DNA from: Nocardioides caldifontis
GTDB taxonomy: Bacteria; Actinomycetota; Actinomycetes; Propionibacteriales; Nocardioidaceae
NCBI RefSeq assembly: GCF_008087345.1
Contig: NZ_VHIB01000001.1
Location: forward strand, 868,001 to 932,000
Direction: 5' to 3'
Length of the DNA stretch: 64,000 nucleotides
Shown here: in pieces, positions 33,144 through 41,997 of the stretch
Layout: the number at the start of each line of letters is the position of its first letter
Numbering within the stretch: position 1 is the stretch's first letter
The notes under the pieces: generated by a model
Seen by the model: the letters and a program-made list of their open reading frames with translations, nothing else
What the model was told of the DNA's origin: nothing
Database searches by the model: none
Translations under genes and position numbers: made by a program

Positions 33144-34133
33144 ATGCGCATCCTGGTAGCGGACCGGCTCCCCGAGCACTTCGTCACGACGATGCACAGC
33201 GCGGGCCACCAGTGCGTGTGCCGGCCCGAGCTGACCGGCGAGTCGCTGCCGGACGCGGTCGACGACGCCGAGGTGCTCGTGGTCCGCAGCACCAAGGTCA
33301 CCGCCGAGACGCTGGCGAGGGCGGAGTCCCTGCGGCTGGTCGTCCGCGCCGGGTCGGGCACCAACACCATCGACTGCGACGAGGCCACCCGCCGCGGCGT
33401 GCTCGTCGCCAACGTGCCCGGCCGCAACGCGGTCGCGGTGGCGGAGCTGACGATGGGGCTGCTCCTGGCAGTGGACCGGGCGATCCCCGACAACGTCGGC
33501 GAGCTTCGGGCGGGCCACTGGGACAAGAGCCGGTTCAGCAAGGTGGGCCAGGGGCTCCAGGGTCGGCGGCTCGGAATCGTCGGGCTCGGGAACATCGGCC
33601 TCGCCGTCGCCGAACGCGCCGCGGCGTTCGGGATGCCGCTGCTCGCGCAGGCGAAGGGCTCCCGCTCCCCGGAGGCACTGCGCCGCATCGAGCGGCTCGG
33701 CATCTCGCTCGTGCCCGACCTGGTGACGCTCGCCTCGGGGGTCGACGTCCTGACCCTGCACGTCCCCCTGAACGACGAGACGCGGGGGATGGTGGGCGCG
33801 GAGGTGCTCGACGCGCTGCAACCGGGCGTCCTGGTGAACACCTCCCGCGCCGAGGTCGTCGACACCGAAGCCCTGCTCGCCCGGCTGGATGCCGGCACGC
33901 TGAGAGCGGGGCTGGACGTCTTCCCCGACGAGCCCGGCTCGGGCACCGCGGAGTGGCGATCACCGTTGGCCACCCATCCGGCCGTCGTCGGCACCCACCA
34001 CATCGGTGCCTCGACCGAGCAGGCGCAGGAGGCCGTGGTGGCCGGGGTCGTCGAGGTGGTCAACGCCTTCGCCGCGGGCCAGCTGCTCAACGTGGTCAAC
34101 CCGCCGCCGGTGCGGAGCGGAGCCGCGTCGTGA
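33144..34133 (+). CDS. D-2-hydroxyacid dehydrogenase, SerA-like (phosphoglycerate dehydrogenase family)
   Basis: 329-residue NAD-dependent dehydrogenase without an ACT domain. The ATG at 33144 has GGAGGG upstream; the longer open frame has no similarity. Rossmann motif GIVGLGNIGLAVAERA is intact. Catalytic residues: Arg in VNTSRAEVVD, Glu in DVFPDEPGSG, and His in VGTHHIGASTEQAQ. The sequence VLVVRSTKVTAETL and RAGSGTNTID is typical of SerA. It lies 30 bases upstream of a DUF1015 gene, a pair seen in many genomes, suggesting a link to serine or hydroxypyruvate metabolism. Could act on 3-phosphoglycerate or on another 2-hydroxyacid. Confidence 0.87.
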   Translation: MRILVADRLPEHFVTTMHSAGHQCVCRPELTGESLPDAVDDAEVLVVRSTKVTAETLARAESLRLVVRAGSGTNTIDCDEATRRGVLVANVPGRNAVAVAELTMGLLLAVDRAIPDNVGELRAGHWDKSRFSKVGQGLQGRRLGIVGLGNIGLAVAERAAAFGMPLLAQAKGSRSPEALRRIERLGISLVPDLVTLASGVDVLTLHVPLNDETRGMVGAEVLDALQPGVLVNTSRAEVVDTEALLARLDAGTLRAGLDVFPDEPGSGTAEWRSPLATHPAVVGTHHIGASTEQAQEAVVAGVVEVVNAFAAGQLLNVVNPPPVRSGAAS

Positions 34134-34163
34134 CCCGCCACTGCGCCACGGGATGATGCGCTG

Positions 34164-35366
34164 ATGAGCAGCAGCCCCGGGGAGCTCCCACGGCGTACGG
34201 CGTTGGTGGCCCCGGTCTGCGGGCGGGTCGTGACCGAGCCGTGGGCCGCACGCGTGGTCAGCCCGCTGCACGACGCCCTGGGGGACGACGAACGGCGCGC
34301 GTTGCTGCGCGACCACCCCGACAGCTACCTGCACGTGACGAGCGACCCGGCCGTGCTGCCCGCGACCCTCGACCACGCGGCGGCCGAGGCCGCCCAGGCC
34401 GACGCGTTGGAGAGGCTGCTCCGGCTCGGCGCCTACCGGCACCTCGACGAGCCGGCGTTCTTCGTCTACGAAATGCGCGAAGGGGGATCACAGCACACCG
34501 GCGTCGTGGGCGGCGTCGACCTGGCGGGGTTCGCCGACGGCACCGTGCTCGGCCACGAGGGTGTGCAGCCGGCGAGGGTGGAGGCGCTGGTGCGCCACTA
34601 CGAGCGGGTGCCGTTGCGCTCCGAGCTGGTTGCGCTGTTCCACGACTCCGACGCGGAGCTCGCCGCCCTGGTCGCCCGGGTCAGCCGGGCGGCGCCGCTG
34701 CTCGAGTTCACCGACGTCGGCGGGGTCCAGCAGGCGGTGTGGCAGGTCGGTCCTGACGAGTCGGAGGAGCTGGCCCGGCGGCTCGAGGAGCACCGGCTCT
34801 ACGTCGCCGACGGTCACCACCGGATCGCCGCGGCGCGCCGCCGGTGGGACCGCGACGGCCGGCCGGCGGGGCGGTCGCTGCTCTCCGCGATCTACCCTCA
34901 GGACCAGCTCGCGCTGCACTCGTTCCACCGCCGGGTGAGGGGTCCGGTCGACGGGGGACGGCTGCTGGACGGGCTCGCTGCCGCGTTCGACGTACGCCGT
35001 GGGGGTGGGGCGTCACCCGAGCCGGGCTCGCTCGGCCTCTACGCCGCAGGGGAGTGGCACCTGCTCACGCCGCGGGAGCGACCCCGCGCCGCCGGGGTCG
35101 CGGGGCTCGACGTCACGCTCCTCGACGAGCAGGTCCTCGGCCCGGTCCTCGGGATCCGACGTGACGACCCCCGGCTCGAGCACGTCCCGGCGTTGCGGGA
35201 GCTGTCCCCGACGGTGCGGGCCTGCGACGAGGACGGCGGGGTGCTGTTCACGCTCCGGGCGCCCGGCGTCGAGACCCTGGTGTCCGTCGCGGAGCGCGGC
35301 GAGGTGATGAGCGCGAAGACGACGTACGTGCGGCCGAAGCCGCGCACCGGGATCTTCCTCCAGTAG
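34164..35366 (+). CDS. DUF1015 family protein (SerA-associated, HTH-annotated)
   Basis: 400-residue cytoplasmic protein of the DUF1015 family, frequently encoded with SerA. Recognisable segments: VAPVCGRVVTEPWAARVVSPLHD near the N terminus, LRDHPDSYLHVT, HYERVPLRSELVALFHDSDAE, LYVADGHHRIAAARRR (the most conserved block, with paired His) and the C-terminal SAKTTYVRPKPRTGIFLQ. The ADGHHR motif suggests a ligand or metal site resembling ParB/Srx-type nucleotide-binding proteins. A GATGAT box 6 bases before the ATG might be a -10 for a leaderless message. The stop is 3 bases from that of the convergent dehydrogenase. Confidence 0.85.
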   Translation: MSSSPGELPRRTALVAPVCGRVVTEPWAARVVSPLHDALGDDERRALLRDHPDSYLHVTSDPAVLPATLDHAAAEAAQADALERLLRLGAYRHLDEPAFFVYEMREGGSQHTGVVGGVDLAGFADGTVLGHEGVQPARVEALVRHYERVPLRSELVALFHDSDAELAALVARVSRAAPLLEFTDVGGVQQAVWQVGPDESEELARRLEEHRLYVADGHHRIAAARRRWDRDGRPAGRSLLSAIYPQDQLALHSFHRRVRGPVDGGRLLDGLAAAFDVRRGGGASPEPGSLGLYAAGEWHLLTPRERPRAAGVAGLDVTLLDEQVLGPVLGIRRDDPRLEHVPALRELSPTVRACDEDGGVLFTLRAPGVETLVSVAERGEVMSAKTTYVRPKPRTGIFLQ

Positions 35367-35369
35367 GAG

Positions 35370-36371
35370 CTACGGGCCTTCGGGAGCGGCGAAGCCGAGC
35401 TGCTTGTCCACGACGTTGCGGAACGGCTCGCCGGCCAACCACCGCTGGGCGTTGTCCGCGAACTGGCGCGCCAACGTGTGCTCGTCGCCCACCACGTCGC
35501 CCGACATGTGCGGCGAGACGACGACCCCGGGGGTGGTCCACAGCGGGTGCTCGGAGGGGAGCGGCTCGGTGCGGAAGACGTCGAGCGTGGCCCCGGCGAG
35601 CCGGCCGCCCTCCAGGGCCGCTACGAGTGCGTCCTCGTCCACGCTGAGCCCTCGCCCCGCGCTGACGAGGTGGGCCGTCGGCTTCATCCGGGCGATGACC
35701 TCCTCGTCCACGAGGTCGCGCGTCGCCTCGGTCAGCGGCGCGAGGAGCACGACGTGGTCGGCCCAGCCGACGTGGTCGGCGAGCTCCGAGCTCGCCACGA
35801 CGCGGTCGAAGTCGGGGTCCGCGTCCCGCGCGGTGCGACCGGCGCCACGCACCGCCATCCCGACCGCCCGCAGCAGCCGCGCCGTCTCCCGGCCGATCGA
35901 TCCCGTGCCGACCACCAGCACGGTGCTGCCGACCACGGTCGTGGTGTCGCGCCGCTCCCAGGTCCGGGCCCGCTGCAGGTCGTAGGTCAGGTGCAGCTGC
36001 TTGGCATGCGCCAGGATCGCGGCGAGGACGTACTCCGCCATCGGCCGGTCGAAGGCACCGCGGGCGTTGGTGAGCACGACGTCCGAGTCGCGGAGCGCGT
36101 CGAACAGCAGCCCGTCGACTCCGGCGTAGGTGTAGTGGACCCACTGGAGCCGGGTCGCGCGTGACCAGGCCGCTTCGAGGGTCCCGGCCGGTGCGCTCCA
36201 GTGGAGCAGGGCCCGTGCATCGGGCAGCGCGACGGGGAGCTCGGCCGGGCCGACGTACCGCAGGTCGACGCGGCTCTCGAGAGGCGCGAGCCGCTCGGCC
36301 GGCGGACGCTCGCCGTCGCAGAGGACGACGACGACCGGACGGGTGCTCGCGTCGTCGGGTCGGGGGTGCAT
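35370..36371 (-). CDS. D-2-hydroxyacid dehydrogenase (glyoxylate/hydroxypyruvate reductase type)
   Basis: 333-residue NAD(P)-dependent enzyme. The ATG at 36371 has AGGGTGAG upstream; an in-frame GTG at 36389 is the alternative. It carries Rossmann motif VLVVGTGSIGRETARLL, Arg in VSAGRGLSVDEDAL, Glu in DVFRTEPLPSEHPLW and His in VVSPHMSGDVVGDE. The substrate-domain segment LHWSAPAGTLEAAWSRATRLQWVHYTYAGVDGL resembles the GhrA-like/CtBP-type branch rather than SerA. It likely reduces a short 2-oxoacid. It stands alone between a convergent DUF1015 gene and the MFS-mftR pair. Confidence 0.87.
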   Translation of the reverse strand: MHPRPDDASTRPVVVVLCDGERPPAERLAPLESRVDLRYVGPAELPVALPDARALLHWSAPAGTLEAAWSRATRLQWVHYTYAGVDGLLFDALRDSDVVLTNARGAFDRPMAEYVLAAILAHAKQLHLTYDLQRARTWERRDTTTVVGSTVLVVGTGSIGRETARLLRAVGMAVRGAGRTARDADPDFDRVVASSELADHVGWADHVVLLAPLTEATRDLVDEEVIARMKPTAHLVSAGRGLSVDEDALVAALEGGRLAGATLDVFRTEPLPSEHPLWTTPGVVVSPHMSGDVVGDEHTLARQFADNAQRWLAGEPFRNVVDKQLGFAAPEGP

Positions 36372-36404
36372 GGGCTCACCCTGCCGCACGGCCCGGCGGG
36401 CAAC

Positions 36405-38432
36405 TCACCGGGTCGGCTGCTCCCTGACCGAAGGGTCGCCGGCCAGCGGTGTCCCCAGCACCAGGTCGACATCGCGTGCGGTGTCGAGGACGGTGATCGC
36501 CCGGGCGCCCATCAGCCCCTCCCGGGCGGCGACGGTGACGACGTAGCGGCCGTTGGAGGGGCGGGGCATCGCGTAGTGGCCGTCGTGGTCGGTGCGCAGC
36601 GACCCGACGACCTCGCCCGTGTGGCGGGTCAGCACGACGAGAGCGTCGACGATCGGGACGCCGTCCGCATCGGTGACGGTCCCCTCGAGCGTGAGCCGGT
36701 CGCGCAGCCCGATCAGGGGGAGCGGCTCGCTGTTGTCGAGGTGCATGATCCGCGACCGGGGGCGCCAGCCGTCCGCGGTGGTCACGACCAGGTAGTCGCC
36801 GGCGTCGGGGATGGCCACGGAGAAGCGCCCCTCGGTGTCCGCCTGCCCCCAGTCGATGGCCCCGCCGTCCGGGGTGAGCACGGTGACGACCGCCCCACGG
36901 ATCGCCCGCCCCTTCGGGTCGACGACCTGGCCCTTCACCACCTGGGACGTCGCGCCGGTGACCTCCGCCCCGGAACGGTCGGCCCCCACGGCGTACTCCC
37001 GCATGCGCAGCATCGGGACGCCGAGCGCCACGGTGACCGCTGACGAGCCGGCCGCCAGCCAGAAGATCGTGGTGAGCCCCTGCAGCGTGGGCCACACCTG
37101 CCCACCGACGGTGGTGACGGCCGCCGAGGTGATCGCGGCGGTCGCGGCGCTGGCCGTCGAGGTGCCCAGCGAACGGAGCAGCACGTTGAGCCCGTTGGCC
37201 GACGCGGTCTCGGTGATGGGCACCGCGCGCATGATCAGCGTCGGGAGCGCGCTGTACACCAGGGCTGTGCCGATGCCGACCAGCACCGAGCCGACGACCA
37301 CCTCGCCCAGGCTCCCGCTGTAGTAGACCCGGCCGACGTACGTCGTCGCCATGATCGCCGCGCCGGTGATCAGCGTGGTCTGCGGGCCGAGCCTGCGCGT
37401 CAACGACGCCGACACCGGTGCCATGAGCCCGAACGCCGCCGCGTTGGGCACCATCCACAGCCCCGCGTGCAGCACGTCGAGCCCCAGGCCGTACCCGGTC
37501 TCCTCGGGCAGCTGGAGGAGCTGCATCGAGACGAGCATGTTGGCGTACATCGCGAACCCGGCGAAGACCGAGGCGACGTTGACGATGAGGACCGCACGGC
37601 GGGACGCGACCCGCACGTCGATCAACGGGTTCGGCGTCCGCAGCTCGAGCGGCACCCACGCCGCGAGCATCACCAGCCCGGCGGCCGCGACGCCGAGGGT
37701 GAGGGGCGAGGTCCAGCCCCACTGGCCACCCTTGGTGAGCGCGACCAGGATCGCGCTCAGGCTCAGCGAGAGCAGGAGCGCGCCCCGCAGGTCGAACGCA
37801 CCGCCGGTCCGCACCGGGGACTCCGGGATCAGTGCCCTGGCCCCTGCCATGAGCACGACGCCGACGACACCGGTCAGCCAGAAGCAGGCGTGCCAGTCGA
37901 GGTGCTCGCTGATCACCCCGGACAGCGGGAGCGCGGCGCCGGCGCCGATCGCGAGCGTGGCGCTCATCATCGCCACGCCGAGCGGCACCCGGTCGCGAGG
38001 CAGCTCGTCGCGCATGATCGCGATGCCGACGGGGACCAGCGCCATCCCCACGCCCTGCAGGGCTCTCGCCGTGATCAGCAGCGGCAGCGCCTCGCTGAGG
38101 GCCCCGAGCAACGACCCGGCCACCGAGACCGCCAGGGCGACCATCATCATCCGGCGCTTGCCGTGCATGTCCGCGAGCCGGGAGACGGTGGGGGTGGCGA
38201 CAGCGCCGCTCAGCAGGGTGGCCGTCACGAGCCAGGACGCGTTGTCCACCGAGGTGTCCAGCAGCTCGGGCAGCTCGGCGAGCAGCGGCAGGAGCAGGGT
38301 CTGCTGGAGCGAGACCACCGTCCCGCACAGGGACAGCATCACGACGATCAGGGTCGGGTTGCCGCGGACCGCCGGTCCGGCGGCCCGTTCGGTCGCCGGC
38401 GCGTGGTCGGTCGGCACTCTGGTCTCCCTCAC
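36405..38432 (-). CDS. DHA2-type MFS exporter fused to carboxypeptidase-regulatory-like domains
   Basis: 675-residue protein translationally coupled to mftR (GTG at 38432 overlaps the mftR TGA; a GTG at 38417 is the alternative). The first ~480 residues form a 14-helix DHA2/EmrB-like drug:H+ antiporter: LLLPLLAELPELLDTSVDNASWLVTATLLSGAVATP, motif A RLADMHGKRRMMM, and motif C-like GAALPLSGVISEHLDWHACFWLTG. About 190 residues then form two CnaB/transthyretin-like beta-sandwich repeats: VVKGQVVDPKGRAIRGAVVTVL...DTEGRFSVAIPDAGDYLVV and EGTVTDADGVPIVDALVVL...DHDGHYAMPRPSNGRYVVTV. A soluble beta-sandwich tail on an MFS pump is unusual. With a TetR regulator coupled to it, efflux of a mycofactocin-pathway-related alcohol or toxic compound is a guess. 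Confidence 0.85.
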   Translation of the reverse strand: MRETRVPTDHAPATERAAGPAVRGNPTLIVVMLSLCGTVVSLQQTLLLPLLAELPELLDTSVDNASWLVTATLLSGAVATPTVSRLADMHGKRRMMMVALAVSVAGSLLGALSEALPLLITARALQGVGMALVPVGIAIMRDELPRDRVPLGVAMMSATLAIGAGAALPLSGVISEHLDWHACFWLTGVVGVVLMAGARALIPESPVRTGGAFDLRGALLLSLSLSAILVALTKGGQWGWTSPLTLGVAAAGLVMLAAWVPLELRTPNPLIDVRVASRRAVLIVNVASVFAGFAMYANMLVSMQLLQLPEETGYGLGLDVLHAGLWMVPNAAAFGLMAPVSASLTRRLGPQTTLITGAAIMATTYVGRVYYSGSLGEVVVGSVLVGIGTALVYSALPTLIMRAVPITETASANGLNVLLRSLGTSTASAATAAITSAAVTTVGGQVWPTLQGLTTIFWLAAGSSAVTVALGVPMLRMREYAVGADRSGAEVTGATSQVVKGQVVDPKGRAIRGAVVTVLTPDGGAIDWGQADTEGRFSVAIPDAGDYLVVTTADGWRPRSRIMHLDNSEPLPLIGLRDRLTLEGTVTDADGVPIVDALVVLTRHTGEVVGSLRTDHDGHYAMPRPSNGRYVVTVAAREGLMGARAITVLDTARDVDLVLGTPLAGDPSVREQPTR

Positions 38433-39010
38433 CCCAGCTCCAGGTACTCCCGCAACGAGCTCATCGCTTCTTCCAGCAGGTCGGTGAGCGACGCCTCCTC
38501 GTCCGCCAGCCACAGCTGGTAGCCGGAGAGTGCCAGCGCCAGGGACACCTGGCTGACGGTCTCCGGGAGCAGGCCGTCGGGGCGCAGCTCCAGCCGCTGC
38601 GCGACGTACTCCGCGATGACCTGGCGCCAGTCCGCGTACCGCAGGACGGAGTGCGCCTGCAGCGCCGGCGTGCGGAGGAGCAGCTCCATCCGCTCACGGT
38701 GCGGCGGGTCGGCCTCGGGGTCGAACCGGTTGAACTCGACGACGCCGCGGTGGACCGCCTCCCACACCGGCAGGTCGTCCGGCATCCCGGCGAGGATCGA
38801 GCGGAACCCGTCCAGCGTCCGGTCGAACTGTCCCCACGGGATGTCGTTCTTGGAGTCGAAGTAGCGGAACAGCGTGCGTCGGCCGACCCCCACGGCCTCC
38901 GCGATCGCGTCGAGAGTGGTCCCCTCGAAGCCGCGCTCCGCGAACAGCCGGAACGCAGCGCGCTCGATGTCCGCGTGGCTCGTGACCACCGGTCTGCCGC
39001 GGCTGCTCAT
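38429..39010 (-). CDS. mftR: MftR, TetR-family mycofactocin regulator
   Basis: 193-residue TetR repressor divergent from mftA. The HTH is at residues ~12-50 (IERAAFRLFAERGFEGTTLDAIAEAVGVGRRTLFRYFDSKND), nearly a signature of MftR. The C-terminal domain contains WEAVHRGVVEFNRFDPEADP and LALALSGYQLWLADEEASLTDLLEEAM. In mycobacteria MftR represses mft genes and responds to long-chain acyl-CoA; the same role is inferred. Its gene is followed, with a 4-base overlap, by the MFS exporter, so both would share autoregulation. Confidence 0.92.
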   Translation of the reverse strand: MSSRGRPVVTSHADIERAAFRLFAERGFEGTTLDAIAEAVGVGRRTLFRYFDSKNDIPWGQFDRTLDGFRSILAGMPDDLPVWEAVHRGVVEFNRFDPEADPPHRERMELLLRTPALQAHSVLRYADWRQVIAEYVAQRLELRPDGLLPETVSQVSLALALSGYQLWLADEEASLTDLLEEAMSSLREYLELG

Positions 39011-39095
39011 GACGGCCCGAACACTAGCGACAGGAAGGGTCTTCCCTTGTGACCACGAGTGCCGTTAGGGTGTCGCCACCCACTATTGGCACCGA

Positions 39096-39107
39096 GTGTC
39101 GAAACAC
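39096..39107. promoter_or_regulatory. Candidate MftR operator upstream of mftA
   Basis: GTGT-CGAA-ACAC inverted repeat, 11 bases before the mftA ATG and inside the mftR-mftA divergent region. A second short repeat, AAGGG-TCTT-CCCTT, lies about 60 bases nearer mftR. Either could be the TetR-type operator; the evidence is symmetry and position only. Confidence 0.35.
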
Positions 39108-39118
39108 GAGGAGGATCC

Positions 39119-39214
39119 ATGAGCGAGCCCCAGGAGCCCCAGGTCGAGGCCGAGCTGTCGGCCACCGACCTCATCGAAGAGGTCTCGATCGACGGCATGT
39201 GCGGCGTCTACTGA
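39119..39214 (+). CDS. mftA: MftA, mycofactocin precursor peptide
   Basis: 31-residue ribosomal precursor. It ends in the invariant IDGMCGVY; the C-terminal Val-Tyr dipeptide becomes the redox core of mycofactocin. The acidic leader (SEPQEPQVEAELSATDLIEE) is bound by MftB and presented to MftC. The ATG follows a strong AGGAGG site and the stop overlaps mftB (TGATG). It is easy to miss because of its size. Confidence 0.97.
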   Translation: MSEPQEPQVEAELSATDLIEEVSIDGMCGVY

Positions 39215-39489
39215 TGCTCGACGAGCCCTGGACCATGTCGCCGTCGGTCGAGCTGCGGCCCGAGCCCTTCGGCGCCCTCGCCTACCACTTCGGGAACCGG
39301 AAGCTGACCTTCCTCAAGCGTCCCGAGCTCGTCGTCGTGGTCCAGGGGCTCGCCGACCAGCCCGACGTCCGCTCGGCGCTCGAGCAGGCCGGCGTCCCGG
39401 CCCACCAGCACGACGCCTACGTCACCGCGCTCCGCGGCCTCGCGGCCGCCGACATGATCCGTCCCCGCACCCAGGAGGCCGCGGCATGA
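39214..39489 (+). CDS. mftB: MftB, precursor peptide chaperone (RRE protein)
   Basis: 91-residue RiPP recognition element that binds the MftA leader and delivers it to the radical SAM enzyme MftC. The ATG shares a base with the mftA stop. The sequence runs WTMSPSVELRPEPFGALAYHFGNRKLTFLKRPELVVVVQGL, characteristic of MftB, followed by a helical C terminus. The ATGA overlap with mftC supports a coupled operon. Confidence 0.95.
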   Translation: MLDEPWTMSPSVELRPEPFGALAYHFGNRKLTFLKRPELVVVVQGLADQPDVRSALEQAGVPAHQHDAYVTALRGLAAADMIRPRTQEAAA

Positions 39490-40757
39490 CCGCCACCCTC
39501 GACCACCACGCCGCCAACAGCACCGTCAACGGCACCGTCGACCGTCCTCTCGACCTCTCCCTGGTCCAGCAGTTCGAGCTCGGGCTCGACGCGCCCATCT
39601 GCCTGACCTGGGAGCTCACCTACGCGTGCAACCTCGAGTGCGCGCACTGCCTCTCGTCCTCGGGGCGCCGCGACCCCCGCGAGCTCACGACCGAGCAGTG
39701 CGAAGCCGTCATCGACGAGCTTCAGCGGATGAAGGTCTTCTACGTCAACATCGGCGGCGGCGAGCCGACGATCCGTCCCGACTTCTGGCACCTGCTGCAG
39801 TACGCCGTCGACCACCAGGTCGGCGTCAAGTTCTCGACCAACGGCGTGCGGATCACGCCCGAGCGTGCGGCGTTCCTCGCCTCCACCGACTACGTGGACG
39901 TGCAGATCTCGCTCGACGGCGCGACGCCGGAGGTCAACGACTACGTCCGCGGCCCGGGCTCCTACGACACCGCGATCAAGGCGCTGGAGAACCTCGCTGC
40001 CGCCGGGTTCAAGGACGCCAAGATCTCCGTGGTCGTGACCCGGCAGAACGTCACCCAGCTCGACGAGTTCAAGGCGCTCGCTGACCGCTACGGCGCGACG
40101 TTGCGGCTCACCCGGCTGCGCCCCAGCGGTCGCGGCGCGGACGTCTGGGACGAGCTGCACCCGCTGCCCGAGCAGCAGAAGGGGCTCTACGACTGGCTGG
40201 TCGCCAACGGCGAGGACGTGCTGACGGGTGACTCGTTCTTCCACCTCTCGGCCTACGGCCCGGCAGACGGAAGTGGAGCGCTGCCGGGGCTGAACCTCTG
40301 CGGCGCGGGGCGCGTGGTGTGCCTGATCGATCCCATCGGCGACGTCTACGCCTGTCCTTTCGCCATCCATGACAATTTCTTGGCCGGCAACGTGCTGTCC
40401 GACGGTGGCTTCCAGCAGGTCTGGCAGCAGTCCGAGCTGTTCCGTGACCTCCGCTCGCCGCAGACCGGTGGCGCGTGCGCGTCGTGCTCGTTCTTCGACT
40501 CCTGCCGCGGTGGGTGCATGGCGGCGAAGTTCTTCACCGGCCTCCCGCTCGACGGCCCGGACCCCGAGTGCGTCCAGGGGTACGGCGAGCAGGCGCTGGC
40601 AGGGGACCGGATCCTCCCGGCCCCCAGCCAGGACCACTCGCGCGTCGCCCCGGGCCGCAACCAGCCCGTGATGCTCCAGCTGTCCCGGCGCCCGGACCTG
40701 ACCGCCGCGCCGGTCTCGGCCTGCGCCGAGAGCCCGCTGGCCGGCTTCACCCCCTGA
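39486..40757 (+). CDS. mftC: MftC, radical SAM/SPASM mycofactocin maturase
   Basis: 423-residue radical SAM enzyme that oxidatively decarboxylates the C-terminal Tyr of MftA and then forms a C-C bond with the neighbouring Val. The radical SAM cluster motif is CNLECAHC (Cys 48, 52, 55). The SAM-binding glycine-rich NIGGGEPTIRPDF follows. The C-terminal SPASM domain has cysteines in CGAGRVVCLIDPIGDVYACPF, GGACASCSFFDSCRGGCM and DPEC for two auxiliary clusters. All ligands appear present. The start overlaps mftB (ATGA). Confidence 0.97.
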   Translation: MTATLDHHAANSTVNGTVDRPLDLSLVQQFELGLDAPICLTWELTYACNLECAHCLSSSGRRDPRELTTEQCEAVIDELQRMKVFYVNIGGGEPTIRPDFWHLLQYAVDHQVGVKFSTNGVRITPERAAFLASTDYVDVQISLDGATPEVNDYVRGPGSYDTAIKALENLAAAGFKDAKISVVVTRQNVTQLDEFKALADRYGATLRLTRLRPSGRGADVWDELHPLPEQQKGLYDWLVANGEDVLTGDSFFHLSAYGPADGSGALPGLNLCGAGRVVCLIDPIGDVYACPFAIHDNFLAGNVLSDGGFQQVWQQSELFRDLRSPQTGGACASCSFFDSCRGGCMAAKFFTGLPLDGPDPECVQGYGEQALAGDRILPAPSQDHSRVAPGRNQPVMLQLSRRPDLTAAPVSACAESPLAGFTP

Positions 40758-40770
40758 GACGAGGACGACG

Positions 40771-41997
40771 ATGCCCAAGCCCGAGTGGCTCACCAACCCC
40801 TGGAAGCAGAACCCCTGGTTCGAGTCGGTGGCGGTCGCGCAGCAGCGTGCGCGGAAGCGGCTCCCCGAGCCGGTGTACGCCGCTCTCGTCGCCGGCTCCG
40901 AGCGCGGCCAGTCGATGAGCGACAACGAGGCGGCTTTCCGCGAGCTCGGCTTCGCGCCGCACGTCGCGGGCCAGCAGGCCAAGCGCGACCAGGCGACCAC
41001 CGTGCTCGGCCAGCAGATCTCGCTGCCGGTGATCATGTCGCCGACCGGGGTGCAGGCCGTGCACCCCGAGGGCGAGGTCGCGGTCGCGCGCGCCGCCGCC
41101 GCACGGGGCACCGTGATCGGGCTGAGCAACTTCGCCAGCCGCTCGGTCGAGGAGGTCGTGGCGGCGAACCCGCAGACCTTCTTCCAGATGTACTGGACCG
41201 GTGACCGCGACGTCATGGTGCAGCGGATGGAACGTGCACACGCGGCCGGCGCCCAGGCGTTGATCGCCACCCTCGACTGGTCGTTCTCGATGGGGCGTGA
41301 CTGGGGCAGCCCCGAGATCCCCGAGAAGGTCGATCTCAAGACCGCCGTACGGATGGCGCCGAAGGTGCTCCGCAAGCCGCGGTGGCTCGCCTCCTTCGCC
41401 CGTGACCTGCCCGACCTCACCGCGCCCAACCTGGCGGCGCCCGGCGAGGGCAAGGGGCCGACCTTCTTCGGCGCCTACTACGAGTGGATGACCACGCCGC
41501 CGCCCACCTGGGACGACGTGCGGTGGATGCGGGAGCAGTGGGCGCAGCTCTCCGGCAGGCCGTTCATGCTCAAGGGCGTCTGCCGCGTCGACGACGCCCT
41601 GCAGGCCGTCGACTGCGGGGTCGACGCGATCTCGGTCTCCAACCACGGCGGCAACAACCTCGACGGCACGCCGGCCCCGATCCGGGTGCTTCCCTCGGTC
41701 GTCGACGCCGTCGGCGACCAGGTCGAGGTCCTGCTCGACGGAGGCATCCGGCGGGGCAGCGACGTCGTCAAGGCCCTCGCGCTGGGGGCGCGGGCAGTCA
41801 TGATCGGCCGCGCCTACCTCTGGGGGCTGGGCGCGAACGGCCAGGCCGGCGTCGAGAACGTCCTCGACATCCTGCGCGGCGGCATCGACTCGGCGCTGCT
41901 CGGGCTCGGGCTCTCCTCGGTCCACGAGCTCACGCCGGAACACCTCGTCATCGCGCCGGGGTTCGCCCGCGAGCTCGGGGTCCCGCGCCGCTCATGA
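40771..41997 (+). CDS. mftD: MftD, FMN-dependent pre-mycofactocin synthase
   Basis: 408-residue member of the FMN-dependent alpha-hydroxyacid dehydrogenase family. MftD oxidatively deaminates the AHDP intermediate to give the alpha-keto pre-mycofactocin, the redox-active form. It has FMN-barrel motifs: VIMSPTGVQAVHPEGEVAVA, LSNFASRSVEEV, FMLKGVCRVDDA (phosphate/flavin Lys), the catalytic His region ISVSNHGGNNLDGTPA and the C-terminal LLDGGIRRGSDVVKALALGA. GAGGACG ribosome site; 13 bases after mftC; overlaps mftE by 4 bases. Confidence 0.96.
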   Translation: MPKPEWLTNPWKQNPWFESVAVAQQRARKRLPEPVYAALVAGSERGQSMSDNEAAFRELGFAPHVAGQQAKRDQATTVLGQQISLPVIMSPTGVQAVHPEGEVAVARAAAARGTVIGLSNFASRSVEEVVAANPQTFFQMYWTGDRDVMVQRMERAHAAGAQALIATLDWSFSMGRDWGSPEIPEKVDLKTAVRMAPKVLRKPRWLASFARDLPDLTAPNLAAPGEGKGPTFFGAYYEWMTTPPPTWDDVRWMREQWAQLSGRPFMLKGVCRVDDALQAVDCGVDAISVSNHGGNNLDGTPAPIRVLPSVVDAVGDQVEVLLDGGIRRGSDVVKALALGARAVMIGRAYLWGLGANGQAGVENVLDILRGGIDSALLGLGLSSVHELTPEHLVIAPGFARELGVPRRS

